Assembly (NCBI GenBank): GCA_949128115.1
Contig: OX421963.1
Coordinates: forward strand, 59,639,306 to 59,703,305
Reading direction: 5' to 3'
Origin: Anaspis maculata
Taxonomy: Eukaryota; Arthropoda; Insecta; Coleoptera; Scraptiidae
DNA: 64,000 bases
Shown here: positions 10,881-22,823 of the stretch, piece by piece
Layout of the letters: each line of letters starts with the position of its first letter
Numbering within the stretch: the first letter of the stretch is position 1
The notes under the pieces: generated by a model
Database searches by the model: none
Seen by the model: only the letters and a program-made list of their open reading frames with translations
Told to the model about the DNA's origin: nothing
Made by a program: the position numbers and the translations under genes

Positions 10881-12132
10881 TACGCGACATAAAATAGCAA
10901 AATACCGCAAATGAATTAGACGGGATGCCCTTTGGTATGATGACTACTTATACCAAGGTGATTAATTTTTGCCAAGGATGCGTCAACATTTCCCACTCAG
11001 AAAAAAAGATGGCGACGATTTTTGACAGGTGCGGATTTTTTATAAAACATATGCGTGTGACACATGTTTTCTCACTAATTTTGACCTCCTGAATACGAAT
11101 ATGGAGTTTATTTTCACATTGGAAATCAACTTGACCTCATATTTCACATCTGAAAACCGCAAAAATAGCAGACTCTCGCTAATTTTGGAACTGAAAATTT
11201 TATGTACCATCAACGGCGATTTCCAGCCTTGAGCTGGCTGTATAGATCCCATAGAACAAGTTAACAGTCTAAGTTCTGCAAAATAACTCTTCAAACATCG
11301 CCAGGGTGCGCCTCAAATCATACCAAAAATGGGCGCTGGAAGCATACTTTGCTGCGGCTGGATGGGGAATGTAAGTGTGAAAGGAAGAATGTTGTGCAAT
11401 ATGTTTTACTGTTTAATATGACATACCAAGCATTCATCAACATACCATAGGGATTTGAAACAAAATATCGTACAAACAAATTTTCATGATTTGTTATAAA
11501 TTTTTTTTATGACAGGTACAATTGATAACAAAAAACGTAGCTCTGATTTTGATGATGTTTTTTATCAAGGTAAATACATCAAGAGACCTTTCTCACCTGG
11601 AATAACCACCCTAGCTCAAAGTTTCATATAATATAAAGCATTTTCGTCAGATCCGCGATTGCCAAACATCAGAAAAGCGTCTATTAATAATTTCAAAGTC
11701 CTTCTTTGAACTTGTTCTGGAATGCAACATACGGCTGATGGTTAAGCTTTGGCTTAAGTTTTCTGTCTCGCCCGTGAACTCATTCAGGTGTCTGCTGGAC
11801 TGGATATGCACCAACGGCAAAGGTTCAGTAGGACCTTTAGTGTAATTCGTATTTCTATGGCACCAACTTCAAATTTGTTGTCTTGTGTGTGTCAGAATAA
11901 TGCGAGAATGAAAGTAATGAGCTATTGATGGAGGCTCAAAAGCGTCTAGGACGTGAACAAGCCAAAGAGCATGAAACATACACCATGTATCATAGGTACT
12001 ATAGTTGCAAAATAAAAGTCGTAATGTTGAAAAGGTCTTGGTGCCTACCTGATCACTTTTCCATGTTTTTCACGTCCGTTTTCTATGCCTGTTCACGTCC
12101 TAGGTGTTTTTGCGCCTTCACTGATGATACTA

Positions 12133-14177
12133 CCCCAGTAGCAAAGAAATATTGAAGACATATTCGACAAAAATATTCATATAATATTAAAACGACAGAT
12201 TTATTTATATAGGGGAAATATTCGAAGTGAATATTTATAAATATTCAATTTAAATATCTATACCATATTAGTTGCATTACATCTGGTGGATATTTAAATC
12301 GAATATTAATAATTGTTTGAAACAGGTTCAAAGCTGAATATTCAAAATGAATATTCATAAAGATTTGACAAGGATATTTCAATTATATTGCATGAAATAT
12401 ATTCATATTTTTTATTAGAACTGTAAAAAATAGTAACAGAATAAATGAAGTAAAAAATGCAACAAAAAATATAATTTCAAAACAGAAATTGCATTACAGC
12501 CTTCATTCTTCTGCGTTCTGAAACATAATATACAGTATTTTATTCATAATGAGGTTTGTAAATACGAATGCAGAAAACTTACCGCCAGGAGAATGATGCG
12601 AAAAATAAACTGTTGACTTAGCACCCATTTTATCTTTCTGATGGCACCAACCGCGACTTACTTGTCGCCAGGAACAACCCTACTTCTTTGTCGATTTCCG
12701 TATCCGTCCAATTTAATAGGGCAGCTGCAGGCGACCAGTACATAAAAATGAAACATCTAATAATGAGTATCACTTCATAAAAGTCGCCCCCTAATCCCTC
12801 CCTGAGGGTGAGGGGGCATGAATAGCAGAACACAACACATAACCATTAAATGCAATGTGTAATAATAAATGTATTCGACTTACCAAGTTACCTGTGACAA
12901 AAATTAATCGAACTAATTAAGAAATAGCGTCTCTGCACTCTGAAAGTTTCTGCTTCAGAAGAGTAAAAGACCAGACCACAAGACCGTTTCCCACTGGAAG
13001 CAAAAAGCCGCGAAACACTGCCAAAAATTGACATAATTCTCACTGACGCTCTCTTGACAGCCAGCTCTGCCAACCTAGCAGCGAAAACGCAACTAAACGC
13101 AAACGTTTTTGCACGTAAAATCAGCACTTCAGCCCATTCTCAGCTTTACTTGACTGGAAATGTTAGGATATAGCTCGGTAATTTTGATTTACGCCGACTC
13201 CATGTCTCATCACCCGTTGATCTGGATTATACTTACAACAGCATGATTTGGTAGTTTGCGATTTGACGTTGGCTACATTTCCCGCGCGGATTTCAAATCT
13301 CTATCTTAACTACCATAAATTAAATTAAATTCTATTTTCGCCCTAATAAACATATTTTCTAGATGGGATTCAAATTGGTACAATATACATAGATTTGCAT
13401 TTATTTTCCTCAGCTCGTCTACCAAAGTTAGCTGGCAACTATGGATAGCAGTCATGTAGGTAGGTATACCATCGCGTGCAAAAAAATCTAGTACAGAGAG
13501 TGAAGCGGAGTGTACTGATTTTGGCTTGATGTCACTGTGACAGCCGGCCGAAATCGGTACACTCCACTTCACTCTCTGTACTAGATTTTTTTGCACGCGA
13601 TGGTACATTAAATGACCTTGGCCTGGAGACAATAATTATCATCAGCTTTGTTCAGTAGTCAACATGAAAAATAGGATTAGGTACATTAAACACAAAATCT
13701 CGACACAAATATTTTTGCACATGATGAATGTCTGTCAGTTGTAGGTTTAGAACTCCATTTTTTTTTTCGTACGACTTGAGACAAACATTTAATGAGCATT
13801 GGAAGTTGTACATTTCTTTTCGCAAATGACATATTAATGTCCATTGCATATTATGAACTGATGGACTATTTCCATATATCAGCTGAATGTTCAATTCACA
13901 TTTAGAAATGCACATTTGTTTCCAAATATCAGACGAATATTCAATGCACATTTAAAAATGCACATTTGTTTCCACATATGAGACGAATATTTAATGCACA
14001 TTGTGAATTGCTTATTAGTTTTCATATATTGTAAAGATATTTGATGTACATCCAGAAATGAATATTTGTTTGCAAATATAAGACAAATATTGATCCAATA
14101 TACGTAATATTTAGCCAACATTGTAATATTCCGGCAATATTTGGAACATATTAGGTGAATATTGCTTGCTACTGGGG
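12133..14177. mobile_element. TA-flanked TIR element with AATATT-rich ends
   Basis: The termini are CCCCAGTAGCAA (12133) and TTGCTACTGGGG (14177), flanked by TA (12131-12132 and 14178-14179). The first 350 bp and last 450 bp consist of degenerate copies of AATATT/ATATTC words, with a 55-60 bp period on the right. The interior has no recognised transposase; a GC-richer stretch at 12630-13140 is unassigned. Its organisation mirrors the element at 7369-8643, which uses a different word. Confidence 0.75.
13467..13605. repeat. Near-perfect hairpin, arms about 58 bp
   Basis: 'taccatcgcgtgcaaaaaaa' at 13467 pairs with the complement ending 'gcacgcgatggta' at 13605. Loop about 20 bp. It may be a small MITE within the larger element. 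Confidence 0.9.
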
Positions 14178-15303
14178 TATAATTCTATTCTCGCAAACTC
14201 CAACACACAAGACAACAAATTTTAAATTGGTAATAACACTGAAGATCCTACTGCCCTTCGCCGTTGGTGCATATCCGGTCCGAAAATTTCTAGACACCTG
14301 AATGAGTTCATGGGCGAGATAGAAATACTCGTAGAAAACCTCGTAGAAAACTTTGAACCAAAGATTCACCATCAGCCGTATGTTGCATTCTAGAACAAGT
14401 GTAAAGACAAAACTTTAAAATCAAAAGACGCTTTCTTGATGTTTGGCAACCGCAAGTCTAACGAAGAATGATTTAATTATGAGTCGCTATACCGAAACTT
14501 TAAGCTAAGGTAGTTGTTTCAGGTGAAAAAGGTCTCTTGATGTATTTACCTTGATGGAAAACATCATCTAAATCAAAGCTACGTTTTTTAGTATTATTGA
14601 AAAAAAAGTTATCAACAAATCATGAAAATATATTTTTTTGGTGTTTCATCTGAAATTGTCATTGTATGTTGATGAATCCTCAGTATATGTAAGCTTACTA
14701 TATTATAAAACAGTGAAATGTATTGCAAAACATTTTCCATTTCACACTTACATCCCTTAAATCAGCCGCAGAAAAATGCGCTCCTAGAGCCCATATTTGG
14801 TATGTTTTGGGGCGCACCCTGACGATGTTTGTAGAGTTATTTTGCAGAACTTACACTGTTAACTTGTTCCGTGGGATCTATTTAACGAGCTCAAGGCTGG
14901 AAATCGATGTAAATGGCATACAAAATTTTCAATTTGAAAATAAGCGAGAGTCTGCTATTTTGGCGGTTTTCAGATGTGAAATATGAGGTCGATTTGATTT
15001 CTGATGTGAAAATAAACTCGATATTCGTGTTCAGGAGGTCAAAATTAGTAAGAAAACATATCCCACATGCCTATGTTTTACAAAAATTCAGGTCCTGTCA
15101 AAAATCGTCGCCATCTTTTTTCTGAGTGGGAAATGTTGACGCATCCTTGGAAAAAATTAATCACCTTGGTATGAGTAGTTATCATGCCAAAGGGCATCCC
15201 GTCTAATTCATTTGCGGTATTCAAAATCGTAGCACCCCGACTATCAACAAAAAGAGATATCGATGTGGTGCAAACGCCAATCGAATGCATACGTGTCCAC
15301 AAC

Positions 15304-15760
15304 ATAAAGTTTACCAATTATTTTTGTCACTTGGCCGCCATCTTTGATCTGCCATTTTGAATTTCTCTGAAAGTGGTTCGATTTGAGTGAAATTTACAGG
15401 CGATGTGAACTTCATCAAAATACATCCGATTTTGGACATATAATGCTCTGCCGCCATCTTGGCCGCCATATTGAAATTTCTCATCACTTATCGATTTTCA
15501 TGGAGCTTGGGACTTACCTTTGTTTCGTATGATCATTCTTATTCTCCAGCCAAATTTCAACATTCTGCCGCCATCTTGGCCGCCATATTGAAATCTCTGT
15601 TATTAGTGGAACGATTTTCATGAAACTTGACCCTTGTCTATAGTACGACCATTTCGATTTTTAAGCCAAATTTCATGATTGTGACGCTATATTTTGGCCG
15701 CCATATTGAAATTTCTGCCCAAATAACGGTAGAACCCTAAATAACATCTTGCGTTCACTA
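15304..15760. repeat. Tandem GCCGCCATCTTGG repeat, period about 120 bp
   Basis: Units carry 'gccgccatcttggccgccat' at 15450 and 15567, with variants at 15334 and about 15690. The same family runs in the opposite orientation at 58900-59650. The core matches the YY1/Pho-type binding word. Confidence 0.85.
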
Positions 15761-16137
15761 ATCCTTCAAAAAAGAAGTGCACTACGAGCCTCATGCCCAT
15801 GAGGCATATTCGCTTGTTTCTTTTGAGTCTGAATATTAAGTAGGTATATTAGGTATATTATTTGATATTTGCTAATATCCCTGGAGCAGAGTGGCGGCGG
15901 CGGAAACGGAAACCCACCCCAAGTTTCTCACCGGCAAATTTTTTTTACAGAAAATCGCCGAAACAGGTCAATTTGTATTTTGAGAGGGACATCTCGGACA
16001 GCATTAACCTATCTAGTCATACCTAAAGGTGCGTTCAGTCAGCTTATTTAGCAGCAATTTTTAAGTTTAGTCGTAAGCGCTCCAGCGCTCTATCGCTCAT
16101 TGGCTGTTCTGAGGAGGCTGGTTCATAAGAGCCAATG
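15761..16137. other. No gene recognised
   Basis: AT-rich spacer containing a GGCGGCGG run near 15892. No protein similarity seen. Confidence 0.4.
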
Positions 16138-17555
16138 GGACAGGATACAGAAAATTCCTTCTGCATGAGTGTTCTACAAGGCCTAACGAACGATATTAGA
16201 AGGGGAAGCACAAAAGCTTCCCTTTAGGGGGGCCGCAGGGGGCCCTGTCAAGTTGACGGTCCAAGAACTCCTACCAAACCATCTTTCAATTTCGTTGTAT
16301 CACTCAAATGGGGATGATGTGACTCCATTGTGAATCTCGATGGCATTGGTCGCCATGTCTCTTTCATCCTTCATGCTTGAAAAAATAATATCTTCGGGAG
16401 GTCAGAGAAATCACTTTTTATTTTTTTATACATACAAGAGGATACGAAGTTGGCATGTTTTGTGTCTTAACCTGTTATTTGGCATTCCCAAAATCCTATC
16501 ATGAAGTCAATTTTTCAAATTCTCAATTTTGGGTTGATTGGTAGGCTAAGAAGTAGGTATTTTTCAACATCCAGTCCACACGTACTTTTTTCAGTGTCCA
16601 ACTGGAGGTTATTAAAATCATCATCAGGGGTGTATATACTGAACTATTTTCTAAACATTGTGTCAAGAAAACCAATTCTAAACCGCGCTTAGAGAGTACA
16701 CAAATTATTTTTCTTTTGGTCGGTCGAATTGAGATGCCTACTACGCCCGTCAGGGAGAACGCTGAGCATCGCCAGACTAAACTAGTATGAAAACAGCCCA
16801 AACAAATTCATAACTCACCAAATCTCAGAGTGCTGACTCAGAATAGAATGCCGAACCACATAATGAGTGTTTCAGGCAGTTTTGAATTCGTTTATGCTGT
16901 TCTCATACCAGTTTTAGTCTGGCGATGCTCAGCGCTCTCCCTGACGGGCGTAGTAGGCATCGCAATTCGACCGACCGAAAGAAAAATAATTTGTGTACTC
17001 TCTATGCGCGGTTTAGAATTGGTTTTCTTGACATATTGTTTAGAAAATAGTTCAGTATATCCACCCCTGATGATGATTTGAATAACCTCCAATTGAACAC
17101 TGAGAAAGGTACGTGTGGACTGGATGTTAAAAAATACCTACTTCTTAGCCTACCAATCAACCCAAAATTGAGAATTTGAAAAATTGACTTCATGATAGGA
17201 TTTTGGGAATGCCAAATAACAGGTTAAGACACAAAACATGCCAACTTCGCATCCTCTCGTATGTATAAAAAAAACAAAAAGTGATTTCTCTGGCCCCCCG
17301 AAGATATTATTTTTTCAAGCATGAAGGATGAAAGAAACATGGCGACCATTGCCATCGAGATCCACAATGGAGTCACATCATCCCCATTTGAGTGATAAAC
17401 GAAACTGAAAGATGGTTTGATAAGAGTTCTTGGACCGTCAACTTGACAGGGCCCCCTGCGCCCCCCCCTAAGGGGAAGCTCTTGTGCTTCCCCTTCTAAT
17501 ATCGTTCGTTAGACCTTGTAGAACCCTCATGCAGAAGGAATTTTCTGTATCATTA
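16138..17555. repeat. Long palindrome G, arms about 655 bp
   Basis: Arms 16138-16798 and 16893-17555 are near-perfect reverse complements, with a 94-bp loop. Ends are ATACAGAAAATTCC and GGAATTTTCTGTAT. Each arm holds a further hairpin around 'gaaggggaagca' with a GC-rich 'gggggccctgtc' block. The two 63-codon open frames at 16501 (+) and 17193 (-) are mirror copies. Confidence 0.92.
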
Positions 17556-18046
17556 AATGCCGTATAGTACCGTTTTTATTGTATTATATTACTCTCATGG
17601 AATGTCCATTTTTTCACTCGCAAGATTTGCAGCACTCAACTTCGTCTTGTATTCAAACATCATGCTTTGAAGGAAATGAGGATAATTCCTTTTCACTCGC
17701 TGTATAATGACTACGCCTCATGATGGCGAACACGGCTTCGAGCCTAAAACGCGCTCTTGTATCGAAAAATACTATTTCACGCAAGAGGACCCTATTATTG
17801 ACCTATCCATTATCTCACGATGAGTCCTATTTCTTACAGCTCAAGACTGACATAGGTAGACACGAGGGTAGACACCTGGGGGTAAAAAGGCTTGGAAATT
17901 TTTGTTTTCGGCTGTTGATGAGAAACCGGAGTCGCTTCCTCCCACCCTCGCTCCCACCCAGCAATGCCATACAGCTTCACATAAGGAAAAGCCATTATCA
18001 GGCACGGTCCACTCTGGAGATAACAATAATACTGATCACTAATTAC

Positions 18047-18205
18047 TCGTGTCCCCAAATCGGAGCTTCCGGCTGCAAAACAAACTGTGGGACTCGAATT
18101 TGCTCTTGCAGAAAGTCTGGCATGAAATGCCTGACAACGCTGAAACTCTGCAAATGCAAAGGATTCTGTCTCAACAACCACAAAATAGATGGATGGGTCA
18201 AATAA
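18047..18205 (+). pseudogene. Cysteine-rich CXC-like domain fragment
   Basis: The frame ending at 18205 encodes GCKTNCGTRICSCRKSGMKC and then C-x-C-x3-C-LNN. The Cys spacing (CxxxCxxxxCxCRKxGxxC) resembles the small Cys-rich, Tesmin/TSO1-like CXC module found in many uncharacterised and transposon-associated insect proteins. The open frame extends back to 17720, but the upstream residues look random. I read this as the 3' remnant of a larger gene or element. The CXC assignment is by pattern only. Confidence 0.45.
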
Positions 18206-18575
18206 TTGCTTCATTAACTGTTAATTCTTCTTTTGACTGAATACTAGTCCTGTTGAATACTACCTGATTTTTCTGAATCTGAAAAGTGCTCTTGTGTTGA
18301 TATTAGGTCAGCGTTGGGTGTTGAAAAGATTCTTGGCAAGGCTCTGAGCAGGTCTTCCAAGTATACTATACTATACTATACTATACTGTTTATTGCTTCC
18401 GTTTTACATATACATGTTTTGGAAATGTCATTTTTGAGAATAATAATAATTTAACAAGTAAGTATGAATGTAGATTGTACAACTGATTTTATACACACAC
18501 ACACACACAAATTTTACAAACAGACAAATGATAAAGATAAAACAACAATGAAATAGGCACAGAATCAACAAAGAC

Positions 18576-21461
18576 CTACACAGCCGCTCTCAAACACCGG
18601 GTCTCATATTCGTCAATACTGTAGAAACAGCCTTCGATGAGAAATTTTTTAAGGGAGCTCCTGAAAAACTTTGAATCCTTTACATCCAATGGTAAAATGT
18701 TATAGAGGGAGCTGCCGGCACATATCGGGGACCTTTTGAACAAGGCTGTCGCGTGCTTTGGAATTTTCAGATTTTTCCTGTTCCTCGTGAAATAGTCGTG
18801 GTCGTCCGCATGTGCGCGCAGCCCCGCTCGCTTCGCATGAATGAACTGCAACAACTTGAACAGATATATCCCCGGAAGGGTGAGCAGTTCTCTCTCTTTG
18901 AAAACCGTTCTGCATGACTGCAAAGGCGTAAGGCCAAACATGTTGCGAATAACCCGCTTTTGTATCACAAACACACGGTGAGCGTCCACAGCCTGACCCC
19001 ACGCCAGGATATTGTAAGATAGGAACGAGTATACCAGTGAGTAATAAACGCTGATCAGGCCGGCAGTCTCAATTTGGTCTTTCAACACTGCGATAGCGAA
19101 ATTTGATTGTGAGACCCTCTTACAGACGCCATCGATGTGACAATCCCAGCCCAAGTGACTGTCCACCAGAACGCCCAAAAATTTAGCGGAAAAACTGTTT
19201 TTTAAAATATGCTCTCCAAAGTTGAAATTTAAATTTACCGGTGTTTTGTTAATTCTGTGGGTGAAATTCACAAGTACAGTCTTGTCGTGGTTTACTATGA
19301 GCCTATTCTTGAAACACCAGTTGTGGAACTCTTTCAAAGTTCCCCTGATCTGCTCCGATAGTTCACCCATGTCACCGGCTGACAGTAGGACAGTTGTGTC
19401 GTCAGCGTACATTAAAACTTTACCCCTCGTCAGAAAGTGCGGCAGATCGTTAATGAACAACAGGAAAAGTAAGGGGCCCAATACTCCACCCTGAGGCGTG
19501 CCTATGTCTATATGAAAGAGATGCGACATGATGTTTTTTATTTTTACCGTGATTTTGCGATCGTTCAAATAGCTCATGATGAGGTTCAGTACGTTTCCTC
19601 GAATGCCCAGTCTCAGCAGTTTTTCTCTGACAAACTCCTTGCTAATCGTGTCGAAGGCTATGCTTAAATCGAAGAACAATCCAGCCACGCACCGACCTCT
19701 ATCCAACCCCTCATGGACAAAAGTCACCAATTCTATGGTCGCAGTCTCCGTCGACAATCCCGCCCTGAATCCGTGCTGCTGGGCCGAGATTAGTTTCTCC
19801 CTCTCTAGAAACCCAGATAACCTACCGTGTAACACCTTCTCTATAATTTTTGAAAAGACGCTGAGGAGGGAAATTGGTCTGTAGTTAACTACATCCATCG
19901 CCTCACCCCTCTTGAACACGGGCACAGCCACCGCTAGCTTAAGCTGTTTCGGGAACTCTCCGCGCACGATGCATTGATTAATAATGCATTCAAAGCACCT
20001 TGAAAATTCATCAACACATCCCTTCACGAGTAATATCTGTACCTCATCAAAACCCACCGATTTTTTATTTGGAATGCTTAAAATGGTATTGGAGACCTCC
20101 TCCTCTGTGACCGGATCAAGGAACAATGTAACATGATGATGACGACTTCCCGTGCATTCTTCAGACGGAACAGGAAAATGGGAATTCAACTTCTTCCTGG
20201 CGCAAGTCGAGAAGTGGTCGCCAAACGCATCCGCAACCTCCCCCGGGTCTACCACCGTCCTGTCATCCATTAGAAGAGATATATCTCCCCTCGCCTTCCC
20301 CCTCCCCAAGATACCATTCACAACCCGCCACATTGTTTTTATGCTGTTATCAGAATTCTGAATGAGCCTTGTATGGTAATTCTTCTTTTCTTTTTCCAAT
20401 TTATTTCGGTATTCTTTTTTCAACAACTTGTACTGTGTATCCAGTCGCTCATTACAATACTTTTTTCTAAGTGCAGCAAGATCGCGAAGCTTTTGTGAAT
20501 CGGCTCTGAGGCCTTGAGAAATTATAAATTTTTTCTTTCCGTCGACATTGACTCCCGTTTTACGCGAACACTTTGGGAAAGCTTGTTCGAACGCATTGCT
20601 GAACCTATTCCAGAAAACCCCAAACAGACGATTCACGTCACAATCTGGTAAAGCGTTCAAAATGACATGCGTACCAATAAAGAGTGTCCTAAATTTGTTG
20701 ATGTTATGATCATTAAAGACTCTTCTCTCGCTATACTCGTTGCACTCTATCAATCCCCCCGCAGGACTCACTTCGCCACCCAAGACGACATCCAAAATTT
20801 GAGCTGTGTGGTCCGATATACCCGGGTCAACTACATCCCATTTAATTTTAAGGGGCTTGCTGGTGATAAGATAATCAATCGCACTTTTCGTCACCATCCC
20901 ACCCACCATCGCTATTCTAGTTGGCACATCGACGGCAGATCTTAGGTTATAACTCTCCAAGGCATCACTAAGAACTCTACTCTCGGTACTATTGCTCAGC
21001 CTGTCAACGTTCAAATCACCACAAATGACAATATCCCTGAATCTCCCCACAAGAAGCCCCATTACTTGATTTAACATACTTATGAACACTTCAAAATTTC
21101 CAGAGGGGGATCTGTATACCACCACAATACACATGTTGCGACGGTAAGATATTGCACAACACTCAAAGTTGACGTCCTGCGCATACCCGGTCAAATCTAT
21201 CACTTTGCAATCCGGAGATACATCTGCTCGTGCCAAAATCATGGTGCCACCATGCGAGCTACCCCCCCTGCAATGAAAACTCAGCAAATTATAACCGCTC
21301 AACCTGATAAAATTAATGTTACTTGACGAGACCCAATGTTCGGAAAGACACACAAACAATGACTGGACGTCTGCAATCAGCTGTTCTAGCATAATCAACT
21401 TTCTAGATATTGACCGCACATTTAAATGAAATAACAATCGCGCATAGTTCACAGTGTTCAC
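18576..21461 (-). CDS. LINE ORF2: AP endonuclease plus reverse transcriptase
   Basis: 961 codons without interruption. The N-terminal AP-like endonuclease shows HLNVRS (about residue 12), SEHW (about 40), GDLNVD (about 147) and the terminal SDH (about 218). The central reverse transcriptase has NYRPISLLSVFSKIIEKVL, GFRAGLSTETA, a GTPQGGVLGP block and the catalytic MYADD near residue 685. The tail contains the usual LGV...H and thumb region. In this family the protein nicks target DNA and primes cDNA synthesis there. The order EN-RT without RNase H and the companion ORF1 point to the CR1/Jockey group; the exact clade needs a tree. Confidence 0.93.
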   Translation of the reverse strand: MNTVNYARLLFHLNVRSISRKLIMLEQLIADVQSLFVCLSEHWVSSSNINFIRLSGYNLLSFHCRGGSSHGGTMILARADVSPDCKVIDLTGYAQDVNFECCAISYRRNMCIVVVYRSPSGNFEVFISMLNQVMGLLVGRFRDIVICGDLNVDRLSNSTESRVLSDALESYNLRSAVDVPTRIAMVGGMVTKSAIDYLITSKPLKIKWDVVDPGISDHTAQILDVVLGGEVSPAGGLIECNEYSERRVFNDHNINKFRTLFIGTHVILNALPDCDVNRLFGVFWNRFSNAFEQAFPKCSRKTGVNVDGKKKFIISQGLRADSQKLRDLAALRKKYCNERLDTQYKLLKKEYRNKLEKEKKNYHTRLIQNSDNSIKTMWRVVNGILGRGKARGDISLLMDDRTVVDPGEVADAFGDHFSTCARKKLNSHFPVPSEECTGSRHHHVTLFLDPVTEEEVSNTILSIPNKKSVGFDEVQILLVKGCVDEFSRCFECIINQCIVRGEFPKQLKLAVAVPVFKRGEAMDVVNYRPISLLSVFSKIIEKVLHGRLSGFLEREKLISAQQHGFRAGLSTETATIELVTFVHEGLDRGRCVAGLFFDLSIAFDTISKEFVREKLLRLGIRGNVLNLIMSYLNDRKITVKIKNIMSHLFHIDIGTPQGGVLGPLLFLLFINDLPHFLTRGKVLMYADDTTVLLSAGDMGELSEQIRGTLKEFHNWCFKNRLIVNHDKTVLVNFTHRINKTPVNLNFNFGEHILKNSFSAKFLGVLVDSHLGWDCHIDGVCKRVSQSNFAIAVLKDQIETAGLISVYYSLVYSFLSYNILAWGQAVDAHRVFVIQKRVIRNMFGLTPLQSCRTVFKERELLTLPGIYLFKLLQFIHAKRAGLRAHADDHDYFTRNRKNLKIPKHATALFKRSPICAGSSLYNILPLDVKDSKFFRSSLKKFLIEGCFYSIDEYETRCLRAAV

Positions 21462-21545
21462 ACAATTCTCCGAGTTGTGTGTCGGCGGATCTCTACTCTT
21501 CAGATGGTCTCGGCAAACAGCTGTGTTGTCATCTTCATCTTCGAG

Positions 21546-22823
21546 TCATGCGGTGCGAGATGTCGAGATGGTCTCGTGGAATTTCTCATTGTTCATAATG
21601 AGGCCGAATAGATGCCGCGCGGCAATGTGCTTCCCTCTTGTATCAATACTCGAAATGCCACCGGCAGTGATAAAGCGCCGTGGCACAATTGTGTTCGTAT
21701 CGATACATCTCGCGGCACTCAGCCCTCCCACAGACGGACTGACAGCACCGAAGATTGTCGCATTGATGTCTCTGATGATCCTCCCCAAAACCGGTCTCGA
21801 GTTGCACTCGGGCAGCGTCATGATCAGAATGTTCGTGTGGGATAGGTTCATTAGTGCTTCAGTGATCGTTTCAGCATTTACATGCCCTCGTCTTGCTGCG
21901 TCGTTTCTGCCCGCCATAATTATGACATAGTCATTCCGAGTGAAGCCCGTCGTAATCTTCTTTATATCTTGAGTCACGTGCTCAAACAAGGCACCTGGTT
22001 TCAAAAATGTTTGAAGTTCAAAATGTTTACATGGGAACACTTCGCGCATCACACCATCATATCCCCTGCCCTGGCAGTCGGCCAAGAGCAGGATCCTGGA
22101 CTTCCTCATCCGATGGGCGTCCGCCGTGCTCGAACCAATCGCATTCGCACCGACGCCAGCCCCCACAAGACCCGGGGACTCCTCACAGAGGCCCTGCGAC
22201 TCACAAGCATTATACGACCCGCCGGACGGCAACACCCCGGCCTCCGACCCAGCAATAGACTGCGCCCCGACGCTCTCAGCACGGGACGCCAAGCCGATCT
22301 CGACGCCCCGAACACCATCTTCCCCGCTGTCAGCAATTATTGTCGTCGCTGGGGCATCCCTGCAGTCGGTAGCAGTCTGGGTGCCAACAGTGTTCGTAAT
22401 CCGTCGCTGTCTCACAGACAGCGCGTCGATCTCTCCGCGCAGCTCGGTGATTGTGTTGCTAAACATCGCAATAATTTGCTCCTTCTCGGCCAGCAACCTC
22501 TCCATTTCTTCCTCCTTCCTAAGGGCTTCCTCCAGGATTTGTTCCTTTTCAAATTTCAGTCTGTCTATGAATTTTTCTTTTAGCTCAGCGTCCTCTGCCA
22601 AGTCTAGTATTGTCTTTTCAAGAACACTGTTATCAGTGTTATCGTCGGGAGTGTCGCTTTCCATCAGCTGTTCGCAGCACACAATTTTATTTTCTTCAAT
22701 AATTCGCACATCTTTCTTGTGTCTTGGCAAACACGATCGGTGATAAACAGACTGACACTTTGTACATACGTAATGAACAAACGGCTTCGTTTTGCAGCAC
22801 TTGTACACAATATTTAAGCTCAT
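21546..22823 (-). CDS. LINE ORF1: zinc finger plus SGNH-esterase-like protein
   Basis: 425 codons. The N-terminus (about residues 9-50) has a PHD-like Cys/His cluster, CC-x-YVCTKCQSVYHRSCLPRH. Residues about 70-140 are rich in E, K and L and look like a coiled coil. From about 240 to 400 the fold resembles an SGNH/GDSL esterase: block I LLLADCQGRG (D replaces part of the usual GDS), and YVIIMAGRNDA matching the GxND block. Esterase-type ORF1 proteins are established for CR1-like LINEs. Whether this copy has catalytic serine activity is doubtful from the block I variant. The start ATG is the first in frame after the leader. Confidence 0.82.
   Translation of the reverse strand: MSLNIVYKCCKTKPFVHYVCTKCQSVYHRSCLPRHKKDVRIIEENKIVCCEQLMESDTPDDNTDNSVLEKTILDLAEDAELKEKFIDRLKFEKEQILEEALRKEEEMERLLAEKEQIIAMFSNTITELRGEIDALSVRQRRITNTVGTQTATDCRDAPATTIIADSGEDGVRGVEIGLASRAESVGAQSIAGSEAGVLPSGGSYNACESQGLCEESPGLVGAGVGANAIGSSTADAHRMRKSRILLLADCQGRGYDGVMREVFPCKHFELQTFLKPGALFEHVTQDIKKITTGFTRNDYVIIMAGRNDAARRGHVNAETITEALMNLSHTNILIMTLPECNSRPVLGRIIRDINATIFGAVSPSVGGLSAARCIDTNTIVPRRFITAGGISSIDTRGKHIAARHLFGLIMNNEKFHETISTSRTA

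Larger units (their letters stand above)
10903..15222. repeat. Long inverted repeat E, arms about 1 kb
   Basis: Left arm 10903-11909 pairs with right arm 14180-15222. Matching blocks include 'gacgggatgccctttggtat', 'cccactcagaaaaaaagatgg' and 'caacacacaagacaac' with their complements. The inner end of the right arm is also the edge of the TA-flanked element at 12133-14177, which fills the loop. Small open frames in the arms are mirror images of one another and are not treated as genes. Confidence 0.85.

Noticed and set aside
19222..22743. Plus-strand frames of 80-233 codons opposite the LINE
   Set aside because: Antisense shadows of the two real LINE ORFs, without domains of their own.
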